Below, piece by piece: positions 44,867-53,589 of a DNA stretch of 64,000 nucleotides. The stretch is taken from contig DATLYW010000048.1 in NCBI GenBank assembly GCA_035574315.1, positions 310,001 through 374,000 of the forward strand, read 5' to 3'. The DNA comes from Candidatus Zixiibacteriota bacterium (GTDB taxonomy: Bacteria; Desulfobacterota; Binatia; UBA9968). Every line of letters starts with the position of its first letter. Positions within the stretch are counted from its first letter, which is position 1. The position numbers and the translations under genes were made by a program. The notes below the pieces were generated by a model. It did no database searches and was not told the origin of the DNA. It saw nothing but the letters and a program-made list of their open reading frames with translations.

Positions 44867-46465
44867 TCAATCGAAAACGGTCAGCGAGTAGCTTTCGACC
44901 GAAACGAACGCCTCGATCACGGACGGCCCGTCTTGCTCTCGGGCCCAGTCGAGCGCCGCGGCGAGCTCTGCGGCGTCGCGGGCGCTGCGGCAAGGCACGC
45001 CGAAGTAATGCGGCGGCGAGGGGGGCGGCTCCCCGAGGAACACGCCGGAAAGAGAATATCGCCGGCGCTCCTGCTTGACCTTCATCAAGCCGAGCCAGCC
45101 GTCGTTCAGCACGATGACGGGCACCGCGAGCTTGAGGCGGCGGGCGAAGGCCAGCTCGCCGACGGTCATCTGAAAACCGCCGTCGCCGACGATCGCGAGC
45201 ACCGGACGCCGGGGATCGACCAGCTTGGCGGCGTAGGCCGCCGGCATGCCGTAGCCCATCGACGACCAGCCGTTGGTCGCCAGCAGAGAGCGCGGAAGAT
45301 CCACGCGCCACTGAGAGGCGATCTGATGCGTGTGCGCGCCGACGTCGCAGGCCAGCACGGCGTCCGGAGGGAACTTCTCCCGGGCCACGTCGATCACCTC
45401 GTGCGGGGCAAAGCCGTCTCCGGCCGGCCTCAGCGCCCGCTCCAGGGCGTCGCGGTGCGCCCGCAGCTCTTCCGCGGACCAATCGTTCGAACACTCCGGA
45501 AGCTCGCTCAGCGCGGCGATCGCTCGATCGAGATCGCAGGCCTCGTTGCACACCCAGGCGAGCCCGGTCCCGCTTTCCGCCGTTTCCGTGCTCAGATGGA
45601 TCAGTGGAATGCCGGAGGCCCATTCCTCGTAGTTGATCTCGACCGGATCGTACCCGACGGCGATCACGAGGTCGCATCGCCTGACGAGCGCCTGCACGTC
45701 GCTGCGGCGCGCGCGGCCGATCACGCCCGCCCAGCAGGGGTGATTTTCCGGCAGGAAGCCTTTGGCCTGAAGCGTGGTCACAAACGGCATGCCCTGTCGC
45801 TCGACGAACGGCAGGAGCCGCTCCGGGCGCCGGCAACGGGTAAAGCCGAGGCCGGTGACGAGCAGCGGGCGGCGCGACCGGGCGAGCGCCGCCGCCACTG
45901 TATCCACGACCCTCGCCGGGAGTTCGGCCGGCGGCCGCGGCCGGGCGGGCGCCGGCGTATCGTCCGTCGCGGCCGCAGCCTCGGCAACGTCTTCGGGCAG
46001 ATCGAGATGGACCGGACCCGGCGGCTCGGCCGCGGCGAGCGCCAGGGCCTCGACGGCGAGGCGCCCGATGTTGTCGCGGCGCAGCGGCAGCGATGCTTTG
46101 GTCAGCGGCCTGAACAGCGCGTGGTGGTCGATCCTCATCTGGACGCGCCGCTCGAGCCACGGAGTGGCGACGTTGCAGGTGATCGCCAGCACCGGAGCGC
46201 GGTCGAGCCAGGCGCAGCCGATCCCCGTCGCGAGATTGGTCGCTCCCGGCCCGAGCGTCGAGACGCACGCGCCGGGAACTCCGGTCAAGTAGCCAACGGC
46301 CGAGGCCATGAACGCCGCGGAGGTTTCGCTCGCGGTGAGCACGAACTCGATCGAGCTTTCGCGGAGCGCATCGATCACGGGGAGGACCGGACCGCTGGGG
46401 ACGCCGAAGAGCCAGCGCACGCCGGCGTTTTCCAGGATCCGCACTAGCCGTTGGGCGTTGTTCAT
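44867..46465 (-). CDS. Thiamine-diphosphate-dependent enzyme (acetolactate synthase-like)
   Basis: A 532-residue three-domain ThDP enzyme. The N-terminal PYR domain has the activating glutamate Glu47 in TASETSAAFMASAVGY and a GPGATNLATGIGCAWLDRAP motif. The PP domain has the Mg/ThDP motif GDGGFQMTVGELAFARR with LNDGWLG some 26 residues on. It fits the acetolactate synthase, benzoylformate or sulfopyruvate decarboxylase group; the exact reaction is not readable. AAGGAAGCG precedes the ATG. It lies between nadX and the MFS gene. Confidence 0.88.
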   Translation of the reverse strand: MNNAQRLVRILENAGVRWLFGVPSGPVLPVIDALRESSIEFVLTASETSAAFMASAVGYLTGVPGACVSTLGPGATNLATGIGCAWLDRAPVLAITCNVATPWLERRVQMRIDHHALFRPLTKASLPLRRDNIGRLAVEALALAAAEPPGPVHLDLPEDVAEAAAATDDTPAPARPRPPAELPARVVDTVAAALARSRRPLLVTGLGFTRCRRPERLLPFVERQGMPFVTTLQAKGFLPENHPCWAGVIGRARRSDVQALVRRCDLVIAVGYDPVEINYEEWASGIPLIHLSTETAESGTGLAWVCNEACDLDRAIAALSELPECSNDWSAEELRAHRDALERALRPAGDGFAPHEVIDVAREKFPPDAVLACDVGAHTHQIASQWRVDLPRSLLATNGWSSMGYGMPAAYAAKLVDPRRPVLAIVGDGGFQMTVGELAFARRLKLAVPVIVLNDGWLGLMKVKQERRRYSLSGVFLGEPPPSPPHYFGVPCRSARDAAELAAALDWAREQDGPSVIEAFVSVESYSLTVFD

Positions 46466-46560
46466 CGCTTCCTTACGACAAGAGAAAGGCTACGGGGCGA
46501 ACGGAGGACGGCCCGATCCGCCGAGGCGCGCCTGGACCCGCACGGAGCGCGCCCCGGTCC

Positions 46561-47367
46561 TCAGTTGCCGATTCGTACGGGATCGACGACCTGCTGGACG
46601 GCGCGAACGATCGACAGGGCGGTGAGCTTTCCGGTCCGCGGATTTTCACTCGGCACGTTCTCGATATGGACGTGCAGCCGGCCGAACTCGCCCTCGACCT
46701 CGATATCGTGGCAGTTGCGCTCGAGCCCGGGAACCGCCAGGATGCGCACCCGTGTCCGGTCCGGGCCGACGCCCGCCAGGCTCACCGCGGCGCAGACGTT
46801 CACATTGGCAGGGAAACCCTGGCACGCTTCCCGGGCACTGCCCGAGAACACTTCCTTCTCCTCTTCGAGCCCCGCCAGCGTGATGCCGTTGCGAACGAGA
46901 TAGGGCGCTCCCTCCAGCCCGCGCGGTGGTTTGCGCGTCGTCATCGTCACATGGTCGACCCGGCCCGCGCAGGCCGACTTGATCCCGTCCAGTCCGGCGA
47001 TCGCGCCCGAGGGAACGTGCAACCGGCAGCCGGTCGCCCGCGCGCGCTCTATGATCTCCGGATGCTCGAGCAGCGCCCCGACGCTGATCACCATGAGATC
47101 TTTGTGCGCGGTGAAGGCCGCGTCGGCCAATCCCGCCACCACCGCTCCCCCCGCCGCCTCGATGATGAGATCGGCGGCGACAATCAGCTCGGCGAGCGGC
47201 AGGAAAGGCGGCGGGCTATCCAGGCTCGAGAGAAAGGCGCGCGCGCTTTCCTCGGTACGGCTCGTCACCCCGGCCACCCGGACCGGCAGCAGCCCGGCGG
47301 CGCTCGCTTTCAGCAGCGCCTTCCCGATGGCACCGCAGCCGACGATTCCGATCGCCTTTGAACTCAT
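46561..47367 (-). CDS. nadX: Aspartate dehydrogenase-type NAD(P) enzyme
   Basis: A 268-residue protein of the aspartate dehydrogenase (NadX/DUF108) family. The Rossmann motif is AIGIVGCGAIGKALL near the start. Further landmarks are MVISVGALLEHPEI, RLHVPSGAIAGLDGIKSA with the catalytic His region, VNVCAAVSLAGVGPDRT and a C-terminal NPRTGKLTALSIVRAV. The family oxidises L-aspartate to iminoaspartate, normally for NAD synthesis, but linkage to a ThDP enzyme and a transporter suggests a degradative role here. The ATG at 47367 has GGAGC upstream. Confidence 0.88.
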   Translation of the reverse strand: MSSKAIGIVGCGAIGKALLKASAAGLLPVRVAGVTSRTEESARAFLSSLDSPPPFLPLAELIVAADLIIEAAGGAVVAGLADAAFTAHKDLMVISVGALLEHPEIIERARATGCRLHVPSGAIAGLDGIKSACAGRVDHVTMTTRKPPRGLEGAPYLVRNGITLAGLEEEKEVFSGSAREACQGFPANVNVCAAVSLAGVGPDRTRVRILAVPGLERNCHDIEVEGEFGRLHVHIENVPSENPRTGKLTALSIVRAVQQVVDPVRIGN

Positions 47368-47396
47368 GCCGGGTCGCTCCGCTTCGGGTGAAGCTC

Positions 47397-47426
47397 TATC
47401 TAGCGCCAACCCGTTCGCGCTGTCAA
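47397..47426 (-). promoter_or_regulatory. Sigma70-type promoter for the nadX-ThDP-MFS operon
   Basis: Minus strand TTGACA (47426-47421), 18-base spacer, TAGATA (47402-47397), about 30 bases before the nadX ATG. Confidence 0.55.
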
Positions 47427-47455
47427 CGAGCGGGCGGACGAATTGCGGCCGCGCC

Positions 47456-47881
47456 TCACGGCGGGGAGAGCCGGTAGAGCATCCAGTAAACGACCACGCC
47501 GGTCACGGAAACGTAGAGCCACAGGGGAAAGGTCCACCGCGCCAGGCGCCGGTGCGCGCCGAAGCGTTCCTTGAGCGCCCGGACGAGCGTCACGCCGACC
47601 AGCGGCACGAGCGCGGCGGCCAGGATCGTGTGGCTGATGAGGATCGCGAAATAAACCAGCCGGATGGCACCCTCCCCTTTGAACGGCACCGAACCGACCC
47701 GGTAGTGGTAGACGAGATAGGAAACGAGGAAGAGAGCCGAGGCGGCCAGCGCCGCGAGCATGCAGAACCGGTGGGCGGAGACGTTGCGCGAGCGGATGAA
47801 ATAATAGCCCGCGACCAGGAAAACGGCGCTCAATGAATTAAGCGCCGCGTTCACCGACGGCAGGTGGACGGCCTCGCTCAA
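47456..47881 (-). CDS. DUF420 membrane protein, last gene of the oxidase cluster
   Basis: A 141-residue protein with about four helices, of the YozB/DUF420 family. It reads HLPSVNAALNSLSAVFLVAG, then FIRSRNVSAHRFCM, YLVYHYRVG and ISHTILAAALVPLVGVTL. Conserved histidines in helices suggest heme or copper handling. The start is TTG at 47881, overlapping the stop of subunit IV (TTGA). It commonly ends caa3/aa3 oxidase clusters and may help assembly. Confidence 0.85.
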   Translation of the reverse strand: MSEAVHLPSVNAALNSLSAVFLVAGYYFIRSRNVSAHRFCMLAALAASALFLVSYLVYHYRVGSVPFKGEGAIRLVYFAILISHTILAAALVPLVGVTLVRALKERFGAHRRLARWTFPLWLYVSVTGVVVYWMLYRLSPP

Positions 47882-48159
47882 CGGGGGAAGATGTCGGGCA
47901 GCAGCATGAGAATGAGGAACAGGCAGAGCACGAACGGGCTCAAGGCCACGAGCCCCAGCGTCAGCTTCTCGAACTTCAGGTGCATGAAGTAAAGGGCGAC
48001 CAGCGCGGCCTTGGAAATCGCCAGCGCCACCAGCAGCGCCGCCACCGCGACCTTGGCCAGCGGCAGGTAGATCACGCCGATCTCGATGATGGTCAAGACC
48101 AGCAGCCACCAGAACACGCCGATGTAGTTGGGCTCCCTGTGCGTCGTCGTTGCGCTCAT
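47878..48159 (-). CDS. ctaF: Cytochrome c oxidase subunit IV (CtaF/COX4-pro type)
   Basis: A 93-residue protein with three helices. NYIGVFWWLLVLTIIEIGVI is helix 1, then KVAVAALLVALAISKAALVA, then YFMHLKFEKLTLGLV with the conserved MHLKFE motif. It is the usual small subunit IV of caa3/aa3-type oxidases. It is preceded by subunit III 13 bases away on the same strand. Confidence 0.9.
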   Translation of the reverse strand: MSATTTHREPNYIGVFWWLLVLTIIEIGVIYLPLAKVAVAALLVALAISKAALVALYFMHLKFEKLTLGLVALSPFVLCLFLILMLLPDIFPR

Positions 48160-48172
48160 CCCGAGGCTCCTG

Positions 48173-48781
48173 TTACAGCAAGTAAACGAACGTGAAGATC
48201 AAGATCCACACGAGATCGACAAAATGCCAGTACAGCCCGGCGATCTCGACGTGCTTCGCCCCATACCGCCCCCGCGAGACCGCCGCCAGCACGCAGGCGT
48301 TGTAGATCACGCCTCCGGTCACGTGCATGCCGTGAAAGCCGGTCAGGACGAAGAACGTGGTCGCGAAAAGATGGCTGGAAAAGCTCAGCTGGTGATGGGG
48401 CAGGACCTCGGTGATCAGGTGAGTCCACTCGTAGGCCTGCAACCCCAGGAAGGTCACGCCGCCGAGGATCGTGAGACCCATGAACTTCCGGAACCGGGCG
48501 CGCTCGCCGTGCTGCGCCGCCGAGAGCGAAAGCACCATGGTGACGCTGCTGACGATCAGCAGGAAGGTCATCAGGGCGGTCAGGTTGATGCCGAGGATTT
48601 CCGAGGGGACCGGCCAGCTCTTGCTCGCATGGCGCAGAATCCCGTAGCCGACGATCAACCCGCCGAACGACATCGCGTCGCCCGCGAGAAAAAGCCACAT
48701 GCCGAGCTTGCCCAGATTCTCAGGCGTGAGCGGCGACTCCGCGGGCTCGACCCCCGCGTGCGCCACGGCAACATCGCTCAT
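48173..48781 (-). CDS. ctaE: Cytochrome c oxidase subunit III (second copy)
   Basis: A 202-residue subunit III with five helices: NLGKLGMWLFLAGDAMSFGG, VSSVTMVLSLSAAQHGE, FLGLQAYEWTHLI, FFVLTGFHGMHVTGGV and HFVDLVWILIFTFVYL. The TGFHGxHVxxG and WHFVDxVW motifs are intact. Subunit III stabilises the oxidase active site. A different subunit III gene lies at 49123, so the cluster has two. Start overlaps the mini-protein stop by four bases (ATGA). Confidence 0.92.
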   Translation of the reverse strand: MSDVAVAHAGVEPAESPLTPENLGKLGMWLFLAGDAMSFGGLIVGYGILRHASKSWPVPSEILGINLTALMTFLLIVSSVTMVLSLSAAQHGERARFRKFMGLTILGGVTFLGLQAYEWTHLITEVLPHHQLSFSSHLFATTFFVLTGFHGMHVTGGVIYNACVLAAVSRGRYGAKHVEIAGLYWHFVDLVWILIFTFVYLL

Positions 48782-49065
48782 CTTCCGCTCTCCTTGTGAT
48801 GATCCCAGACCAGCCGAACGAGCGCGCCGTTACGTTCCGCCGCCTCGAGCCTCCCGGCGCGCCGGTGGCGGTAGAGGAGCCAGCCCGCGATCGATCCGAC
48901 GACGAGGTAGGGAGCAGACATCAGGAACAGCACGCTCCAGTTGAACGCGTCGCCCGAGCCATCCGCCCCCGCGCCGGTGATGCAAACCGCGCAGGCTAGA
49001 GCTTGCGCGGGGAGCGCCGCCAGCGTTCCGAACCCGGACAGGAAAAAACTCGACCGCCGCAACAT
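48778..49065 (-). CDS. Small CxxC membrane protein of the oxidase cluster
   Basis: A 95-residue protein. A signal-like N-terminus ends at a CxxC motif (LACAVCITGAG, about residues 24-34), followed by one helix (WSVLFLMSAPYLVVGSIAGWLL) and a charged tail. A CxxC just after the leader may bind copper or heme. Not a family I can name; similar mini-proteins occur inside oxidase clusters of related bacteria. It starts right after an internal promoter. Confidence 0.65.
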   Translation of the reverse strand: MLRRSSFFLSGFGTLAALPAQALACAVCITGAGADGSGDAFNWSVLFLMSAPYLVVGSIAGWLLYRHRRAGRLEAAERNGALVRLVWDHHKESGR

Positions 49066-49077
49066 GTGAAGTAATCG

Positions 49078-49106
49078 AACTTAACTTAAGGTGCCGGAGC
49101 TGTCAA
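49078..49106 (-). promoter_or_regulatory. Internal sigma70-type promoter in the oxidase cluster
   Basis: Minus strand TTGACA (49106-49101), 17-base spacer, TAAGTT (49083-49078). The expected transcription start lies only about six bases before the ATG at 49065, which has no ribosome site, so a leaderless message is likely. Confidence 0.5.
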
Positions 49107-49122
49107 CACGCGCCGGCACGCT

Positions 49123-49788
49123 TCACAACAGATAGATGAGACCGTAGAGCACCGGCCACAGAGCGACGACGAAAATCCAGTACGTCGCGCAGATCGCGAG
49201 GCCGGTATGGCGCTCCCGAGAAAACCTGCCGCGGCGCGCCAGCCCGAGGACCACCAGCAGCCACACGAGCGCCGCCACGACGTGGGCGGCGTGAAACCCG
49301 ATCAGCGTGTAGAAAAGGCCGCCGTAAACGCTGCTCGAAACCGTCAGGCCGAAGTGGATCAGGCGCGCCCATTCGTAGCCCTGGACGGCGAGGAACGTCC
49401 CCCCCAGCACCGCCGTCAGCACGAGAGCGCGCCGGAGCCGCGCCCCATCGCCCGACCGCGCCGCGCTCACGCTGCGGCGCACCGTGAAAGCGCTCGCCAG
49501 CAGAATGATCGTGTTCACCCCCGTGACCCCGACCGGCAGCCGCGGCTGGAACGGAGGCGGCCAGACCGGGCTCCCGACGCGGAAAACGATGAAAGCCCCG
49601 ATCAGGCCGGCGAAGAACATCGCTTCCGCGCCGATCAGCATCATGATCGCCAGCCGGGCATTCTCGATCGCCGGAGGCGTGCGCCGCACCGGTGGGACCG
49701 GAGGCTCTGCTCCGCCGAAACCGGGCCGTTCGCGCGCCGGAACCGACTCGGCGGCGTTCAGACGCCGCACCTTGGCCGACTGTGCCAT
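49123..49788 (-). CDS. ctaE: Cytochrome c oxidase subunit III (first copy)
   Basis: A 221-residue subunit III-like protein. An unusually long hydrophilic head (about 40 residues, Pro/Arg rich) precedes helices IENARLAIMMLIGAEAMFFA, VGVTGVNTIILLASAF, LAVQGYEWARLI, TLIGFHAAHVVAALVWLL and ATYWIFVVALWPVLY. The GFHAxHVxxA motif is kept; the last motif WIFVVALWP differs from the classical WHFVD. It is part of the same operon as ctaB and the 40-residue protein, before the internal promoter. Confidence 0.88.
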   Translation of the reverse strand: MAQSAKVRRLNAAESVPARERPGFGGAEPPVPPVRRTPPAIENARLAIMMLIGAEAMFFAGLIGAFIVFRVGSPVWPPPFQPRLPVGVTGVNTIILLASAFTVRRSVSAARSGDGARLRRALVLTAVLGGTFLAVQGYEWARLIHFGLTVSSSVYGGLFYTLIGFHAAHVVAALVWLLVVLGLARRGRFSRERHTGLAICATYWIFVVALWPVLYGLIYLL

Positions 49789-49796
49789 GCTCCCTC

Positions 49797-49919
49797 TCAG
49801 TAAGCGACGATAAAAGCGATCACCGCCGCGATGTAGACCGCGATCGACGCGCCGAGAATGAACCCCATCCGCCGATTGCGGTTCTCGCGCAACGCTCTGG
49901 GACCAGCCGCAGACCTCAT
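49797..49919 (-). CDS. 40-residue single-helix membrane protein of the oxidase cluster
   Basis: A short gene between ctaB and the first ctaE. ATG at 49919 overlaps the ctaB stop (ATGA). The product has a basic head (RALRENRNRRM) and one helix (GFILGASIAVYIAAVIAFIV) ending in AY. Small CtaG/CoxF-like helices of this kind are common between ctaB and ctaE; the exact family cannot be told. It is supported by its coupling to both neighbours and the strong positive-inside pattern. Confidence 0.65.
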   Translation of the reverse strand: MRSAAGPRALRENRNRRMGFILGASIAVYIAAVIAFIVAY

Positions 49920-50821
49920 GCTGGAACTCTATCCAAAGCCATGACGAGCAGCAACACCGGCAGATAGAGCAGCGAAGCGAACAGGAGCTTGCGCGCCCCT
50001 GCCAGCGTCGATTCGAGCGCGAGGCTCACGCCGGCGGACAGGAAACCGACGCCGAGCAGAAACGCGGCAACGAAGTACACCGGCCCGGCCAGGCCGAGAA
50101 GCGTGGGCAGCAGGCTCACGGCGAGCAGCGCGGCGCAGTGCGAGATCACCTGGCGGCTGGTGCTTTGCCCGTCGGGATCGATCACCGGCAGGAACTGAAT
50201 GCCGGCGCGGGCGTAGTCGTCCCGGTACAGGCGCGCGATCGCCAGGGTGTGCGGCACCTGCCACAGAAACATGATCGCAAACAGCACCCAGGCGTCGATG
50301 TCGAACCGGCCGCGAGCCGCCACCCACCCGATCACCGGAGGCAGCGCTCCCGGGACCGCGCCGATCATGACCGACAAAGGGCTGCGCCTTTTCATCGGGG
50401 TGTACAGGAAGAGGTAGGTGGCAGCGATGAAAGCGGCCACCCCGGCGCTGATCGGGTTGACCGCAACGGCGAGACAGCCGAGGCCGGCGAGCGCCACCGC
50501 CGTGCCGAACCAGGCCGCTTCGCGCGGCTGCAGCCGGCCGTCCGGCAGCGGACGCCGGCGCGTGCGCTCCATCTTGGCGTCGGTTTCCCGCTCGAGGAAC
50601 TGGTTGAGCGCCAGCGTCCCCGCGGCCGCCAGCGCGGTCCCGAACAGCATTCGCAGCAGCCCGGCGTAATCCGGGACCTGCTCGGATCCGACGTAAAAGC
50701 CGACGAAAGCGGTCACCAGCACCATGAAGACGACACGAGGCTTGGTGAGCTCCAGGAAATCCGCCGCTTTGCGCAGCGCGACGGCGGGCATGAGCTCGGC
50801 GGCGCCGGTTTCCGAGCTCAT
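49916..50821 (-). CDS. ctaB: Protoheme IX farnesyltransferase (heme O synthase)
   Basis: A 301-residue UbiA-type prenyltransferase with nine helices. The prenyl-diphosphate motif ALNQFLERETDAKMERTRRR (about 70-89) and the second acid motif YRDDYARAGIQFLP (about 200-215) are intact, and LTKPRVVFMVLVTAFVGFY opens the protein. It turns heme B into heme O for the oxidase. The ATG at 50821 overlaps the ctaA stop. It is the assembly gene expected for an aa3 oxidase. Confidence 0.95.
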   Translation of the reverse strand: MSSETGAAELMPAVALRKAADFLELTKPRVVFMVLVTAFVGFYVGSEQVPDYAGLLRMLFGTALAAAGTLALNQFLERETDAKMERTRRRPLPDGRLQPREAAWFGTAVALAGLGCLAVAVNPISAGVAAFIAATYLFLYTPMKRRSPLSVMIGAVPGALPPVIGWVAARGRFDIDAWVLFAIMFLWQVPHTLAIARLYRDDYARAGIQFLPVIDPDGQSTSRQVISHCAALLAVSLLPTLLGLAGPVYFVAAFLLGVGFLSAGVSLALESTLAGARKLLFASLLYLPVLLLVMALDRVPA

Positions 50822-51783
50822 GCCGGCGCCCGCTCCGCGGCGAGTTCCGGGCCGTGACCGAGTGGCCGAAAAACGGTGAGCCGGTAGCACCTGAGCGTCA
50901 GGATCAGGGAAGTCCCCAGCATGAGCGCGCCGACCAGAAGGTGCAGTGTCGCGAGCACGACGACGAGGTCCGCGGGCCAGCGCAGCAGGGTCGTGAACTT
51001 GCCGAAGTAGACGGCCCCGCCGAGCGCCAGCTGCAGCGCCAGCAGGGTGCCCAACGCGATCCCGGGACGCACGAGCTCGGGACGGTCGGCGTGGAAGCGC
51101 AGCAACCGCCGCAGCACCAGAATCCCGTGGGCCGCCACGACCGCGGCAAAGAGCAGATGGAGATCCGCGCGCCCTCCGGTGTGGCGCAGCACGGCGCCCA
51201 GCACGGACTGGAAATAGATGAACGCCGCCGTCGAAGCGCAGAGGCGGCGCAGCCGATCGCCTGCCGCCAGCGGCCGCGCCGGGCGCTCCGCCCACTGCCC
51301 CGACGTAAAGACCGCGAGGCTCACCACGAGCGCGAAAAACGCCTGGGCCACCGCCGCGTGGACGATCGCGAGACCGTGCTCGAGCAGCACCACGCGCAAC
51401 CCGCCGAGCACCCCTTGAACGATCACGAGCGCGAGCGCTCCCAGTGCCAGCAGCCGCAGCCAGCGCCGCTCCTCTTTCAACCAGAAGGCGAGCGCGAGGA
51501 AGATCGTGAGCAGTCCGATCGCCGAAGCCACCAGTCGGTGGCTGTGCTCGTAAAAAATTCCGCCGACCATCTTCGACCACGGGTAGAGAAACATGTTGTA
51601 GCCGAAGGTCGTCGGCCAATCCGGCACTGCCAGCCCCGCCCCCTTGCCGGTCACGAGGCCGCCGATGAACAGCAGCGGCAGCGTCGCGCCCGCGGTAGCC
51701 ACCGCGAGGCGGTGGGGCCATTTCGAAGAGACCTGCGCGGCAACGAAGCCGCACGGTCCGTCGCGCTCGGGCAGACTGTTCAT
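50818..51783 (-). CDS. ctaA: Heme A synthase (COX15/CtaA)
   Basis: A 321-residue protein with eight helices. The first part has GGLVTGKGAGLAVPDWPTTFG, then FYEHSHRLVASAIGLLTI with the heme-binding histidine pair, VLGGLRVVLLEHGLAIVHAA, and the later repeat with LGAVLRHTGGRADLHLLFA. It converts heme O to heme A. The ATG at 51783 follows the ctaD stop by seven bases; a longer frame upstream overlaps ctaD and is not needed. Confidence 0.93.
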   Translation of the reverse strand: MNSLPERDGPCGFVAAQVSSKWPHRLAVATAGATLPLLFIGGLVTGKGAGLAVPDWPTTFGYNMFLYPWSKMVGGIFYEHSHRLVASAIGLLTIFLALAFWLKEERRWLRLLALGALALVIVQGVLGGLRVVLLEHGLAIVHAAVAQAFFALVVSLAVFTSGQWAERPARPLAAGDRLRRLCASTAAFIYFQSVLGAVLRHTGGRADLHLLFAAVVAAHGILVLRRLLRFHADRPELVRPGIALGTLLALQLALGGAVYFGKFTTLLRWPADLVVVLATLHLLVGALMLGTSLILTLRCYRLTVFRPLGHGPELAAERAPA

Positions 51784-51790
51784 CCGTCGA

Positions 51791-53536
51791 TCAATGAGCT
51801 CGCGCCGCGGCGCCGGCGAGAGGCCGATTCTGCGGCAGCCAGTCTTCCGCTGCATCCGGCGAGCTGTACTCGTACGGGCCGCGGTAAACCACCGGCTGCA
51901 CCTCGAAGTTCCCGTGCGGCGGCGGCGAAGGCGCCGTCCATTCGAGCGTGTTCGCGCACCACGGGTTTCTTTCCGCCTTTTTCCCCGCCGCCAGGCTCCA
52001 GACGAAGTTCACCACGAACGGGATCTGCCCCAAGGCGAGGAGGAACGCGCTCACGGTGATGAAGACGTTCCAGTCCTGCATCGGCTTCAGGAACTCGTAC
52101 TGCAGCGGGTTGTAGATGCGCCGCATGTGGCCCGCGACGCCCAGGAAGTGCATCGGGAAGAAGGTCAGATTGAAGAAAATGTAGGTGAACACGAAATGGA
52201 TCTTCGCCAGCCCCTCGTGCATCATCCGCCCGAACATCTTGGGGAACCAGTAGTAGACGGCGGCGAACAGCGCGAAGATGATCCCCGCCACCACGTAGTG
52301 GAAATGGGCGACGATGTAATAGGTGTCGTGGATGAAGATGTCCACCGGGGTCGAGGCCATGAAAATGCCCGAGAGACCACCGATGACGAAGTTGGAGACG
52401 AAGCCCAGCGCGAACAACATCGGGCCGGCGAAGCGGATCGAGCCGCCCCAGAGCGTCCCGAGCCAGTTGAAGGTCTTGATCGCCGACGGCACCGCGATCA
52501 CCATCGTCGTCATCATGAACGCGGTCCCGAGCAGCGGGTTCATGCCGCTCACGAACATGTGGTGCCCCCAGACGAGCCAGGAGAGAAAGGCGATCGCGAT
52601 CATCGAGAAGGCCATGGCGCGGTAGCCGAAGACCGGCTTGCGCGAGAACGTGGAGAGGAGATCGGAGGTCACTCCCATCGCGGGAAGCACCAGGATGTAG
52701 ACCTCGGGATGGCCGAAAAACCAGAACATGTGCTGCCAGAGGAGCGGCTCGCCGCCGTTCTCCGGGAGGAAGAAGCTCGTGCCCATCGTGCGGTCGAACA
52801 GCAACATCGCGAGCGCCGCGGTCAGCACCGGCAGCGCGAGCAGCAGCAGCACGGCGGTGATGAACAACGACCATATCGTGAGCGGCATGCGGAAATAGGA
52901 CATGCCGGGAGCTCTCATGTTGACGATGGTGGTGATGTAGTTGACCGCCCCCATCAGCGACGAGGCGCCCGAGATGATCAGGCTGATGATCCAGAGGTCC
53001 TGGCCCCATCCGACCCCGGTGTACGACTCCTTGGCCGACAGCGTCGCGTAGGCGGTCCAGCCGCCCGCCGCCGGGCCGCCGGGAACGAAGAAGCTCGCCA
53101 GCATCACCGCGCCGGAGAGCGCCCCTACCCAGAACGACAGCATGTTGAGCCGCGGAAAGGCCATGTCGCGAGTCCCGATCATCAACGGGATCAGGAAGTT
53201 GCCGAAGGCGCCGACCATGATCGGCATCACCACGAAAAAGATCATGATCGTGGCGTGCATCGTGAACAGCGCGTTGTAGGTCTGGGGCGGAATGATGCCG
53301 CCGTACGTATACGGCTCCGGAATGGCCCCGAGGCCCGGCACGGGCGTTTCCGGCCACGCCAGCTGCCAGCGCACCATCATCGCCAGCAACCCGCCGATCA
53401 CCAGCATGAACAGCCCGAGGAACAAGAACTGCCGGCCGATCATCTTGTGATCGGTCGAGAACACGTAGGTCCGCCAAAACCCCTGCTCGGCGTGTTGCTC
53501 GTGCACCGGGTGCGCCGTCGCTACCGTATCGCTCAT
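51791..53536 (-). CDS. ctaD: Cytochrome c oxidase subunit I, A1-type heme-copper oxidase
   Basis: A 581-residue subunit I with twelve-plus helices. Heme ligand His is in LFTMHATIMIFF; the active-site helix has WFFGHPEVYILVLPAMG (His-Tyr crosslink pair; XGHPEVY glutamate marks an A1-type K/D-channel oxidase); CuB histidines are in VWGHHMFVSGM; the heme a3/a ligands are in YYIVAHFHYV. It reduces oxygen and pumps protons. The ATG at 53536 has GGAGGACC upstream. An extended C-terminal tail (about 70 residues) is proline/asparagine rich. Confidence 0.97.
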   Translation of the reverse strand: MSDTVATAHPVHEQHAEQGFWRTYVFSTDHKMIGRQFLFLGLFMLVIGGLLAMMVRWQLAWPETPVPGLGAIPEPYTYGGIIPPQTYNALFTMHATIMIFFVVMPIMVGAFGNFLIPLMIGTRDMAFPRLNMLSFWVGALSGAVMLASFFVPGGPAAGGWTAYATLSAKESYTGVGWGQDLWIISLIISGASSLMGAVNYITTIVNMRAPGMSYFRMPLTIWSLFITAVLLLLALPVLTAALAMLLFDRTMGTSFFLPENGGEPLLWQHMFWFFGHPEVYILVLPAMGVTSDLLSTFSRKPVFGYRAMAFSMIAIAFLSWLVWGHHMFVSGMNPLLGTAFMMTTMVIAVPSAIKTFNWLGTLWGGSIRFAGPMLFALGFVSNFVIGGLSGIFMASTPVDIFIHDTYYIVAHFHYVVAGIIFALFAAVYYWFPKMFGRMMHEGLAKIHFVFTYIFFNLTFFPMHFLGVAGHMRRIYNPLQYEFLKPMQDWNVFITVSAFLLALGQIPFVVNFVWSLAAGKKAERNPWCANTLEWTAPSPPPHGNFEVQPVVYRGPYEYSSPDAAEDWLPQNRPLAGAAARAH

Positions 53537-53589
53537 CGTCCAAGGTCCTCCGTGATAAGTTCGGCCCATTCGGTCGAGCCGCGAGATGG

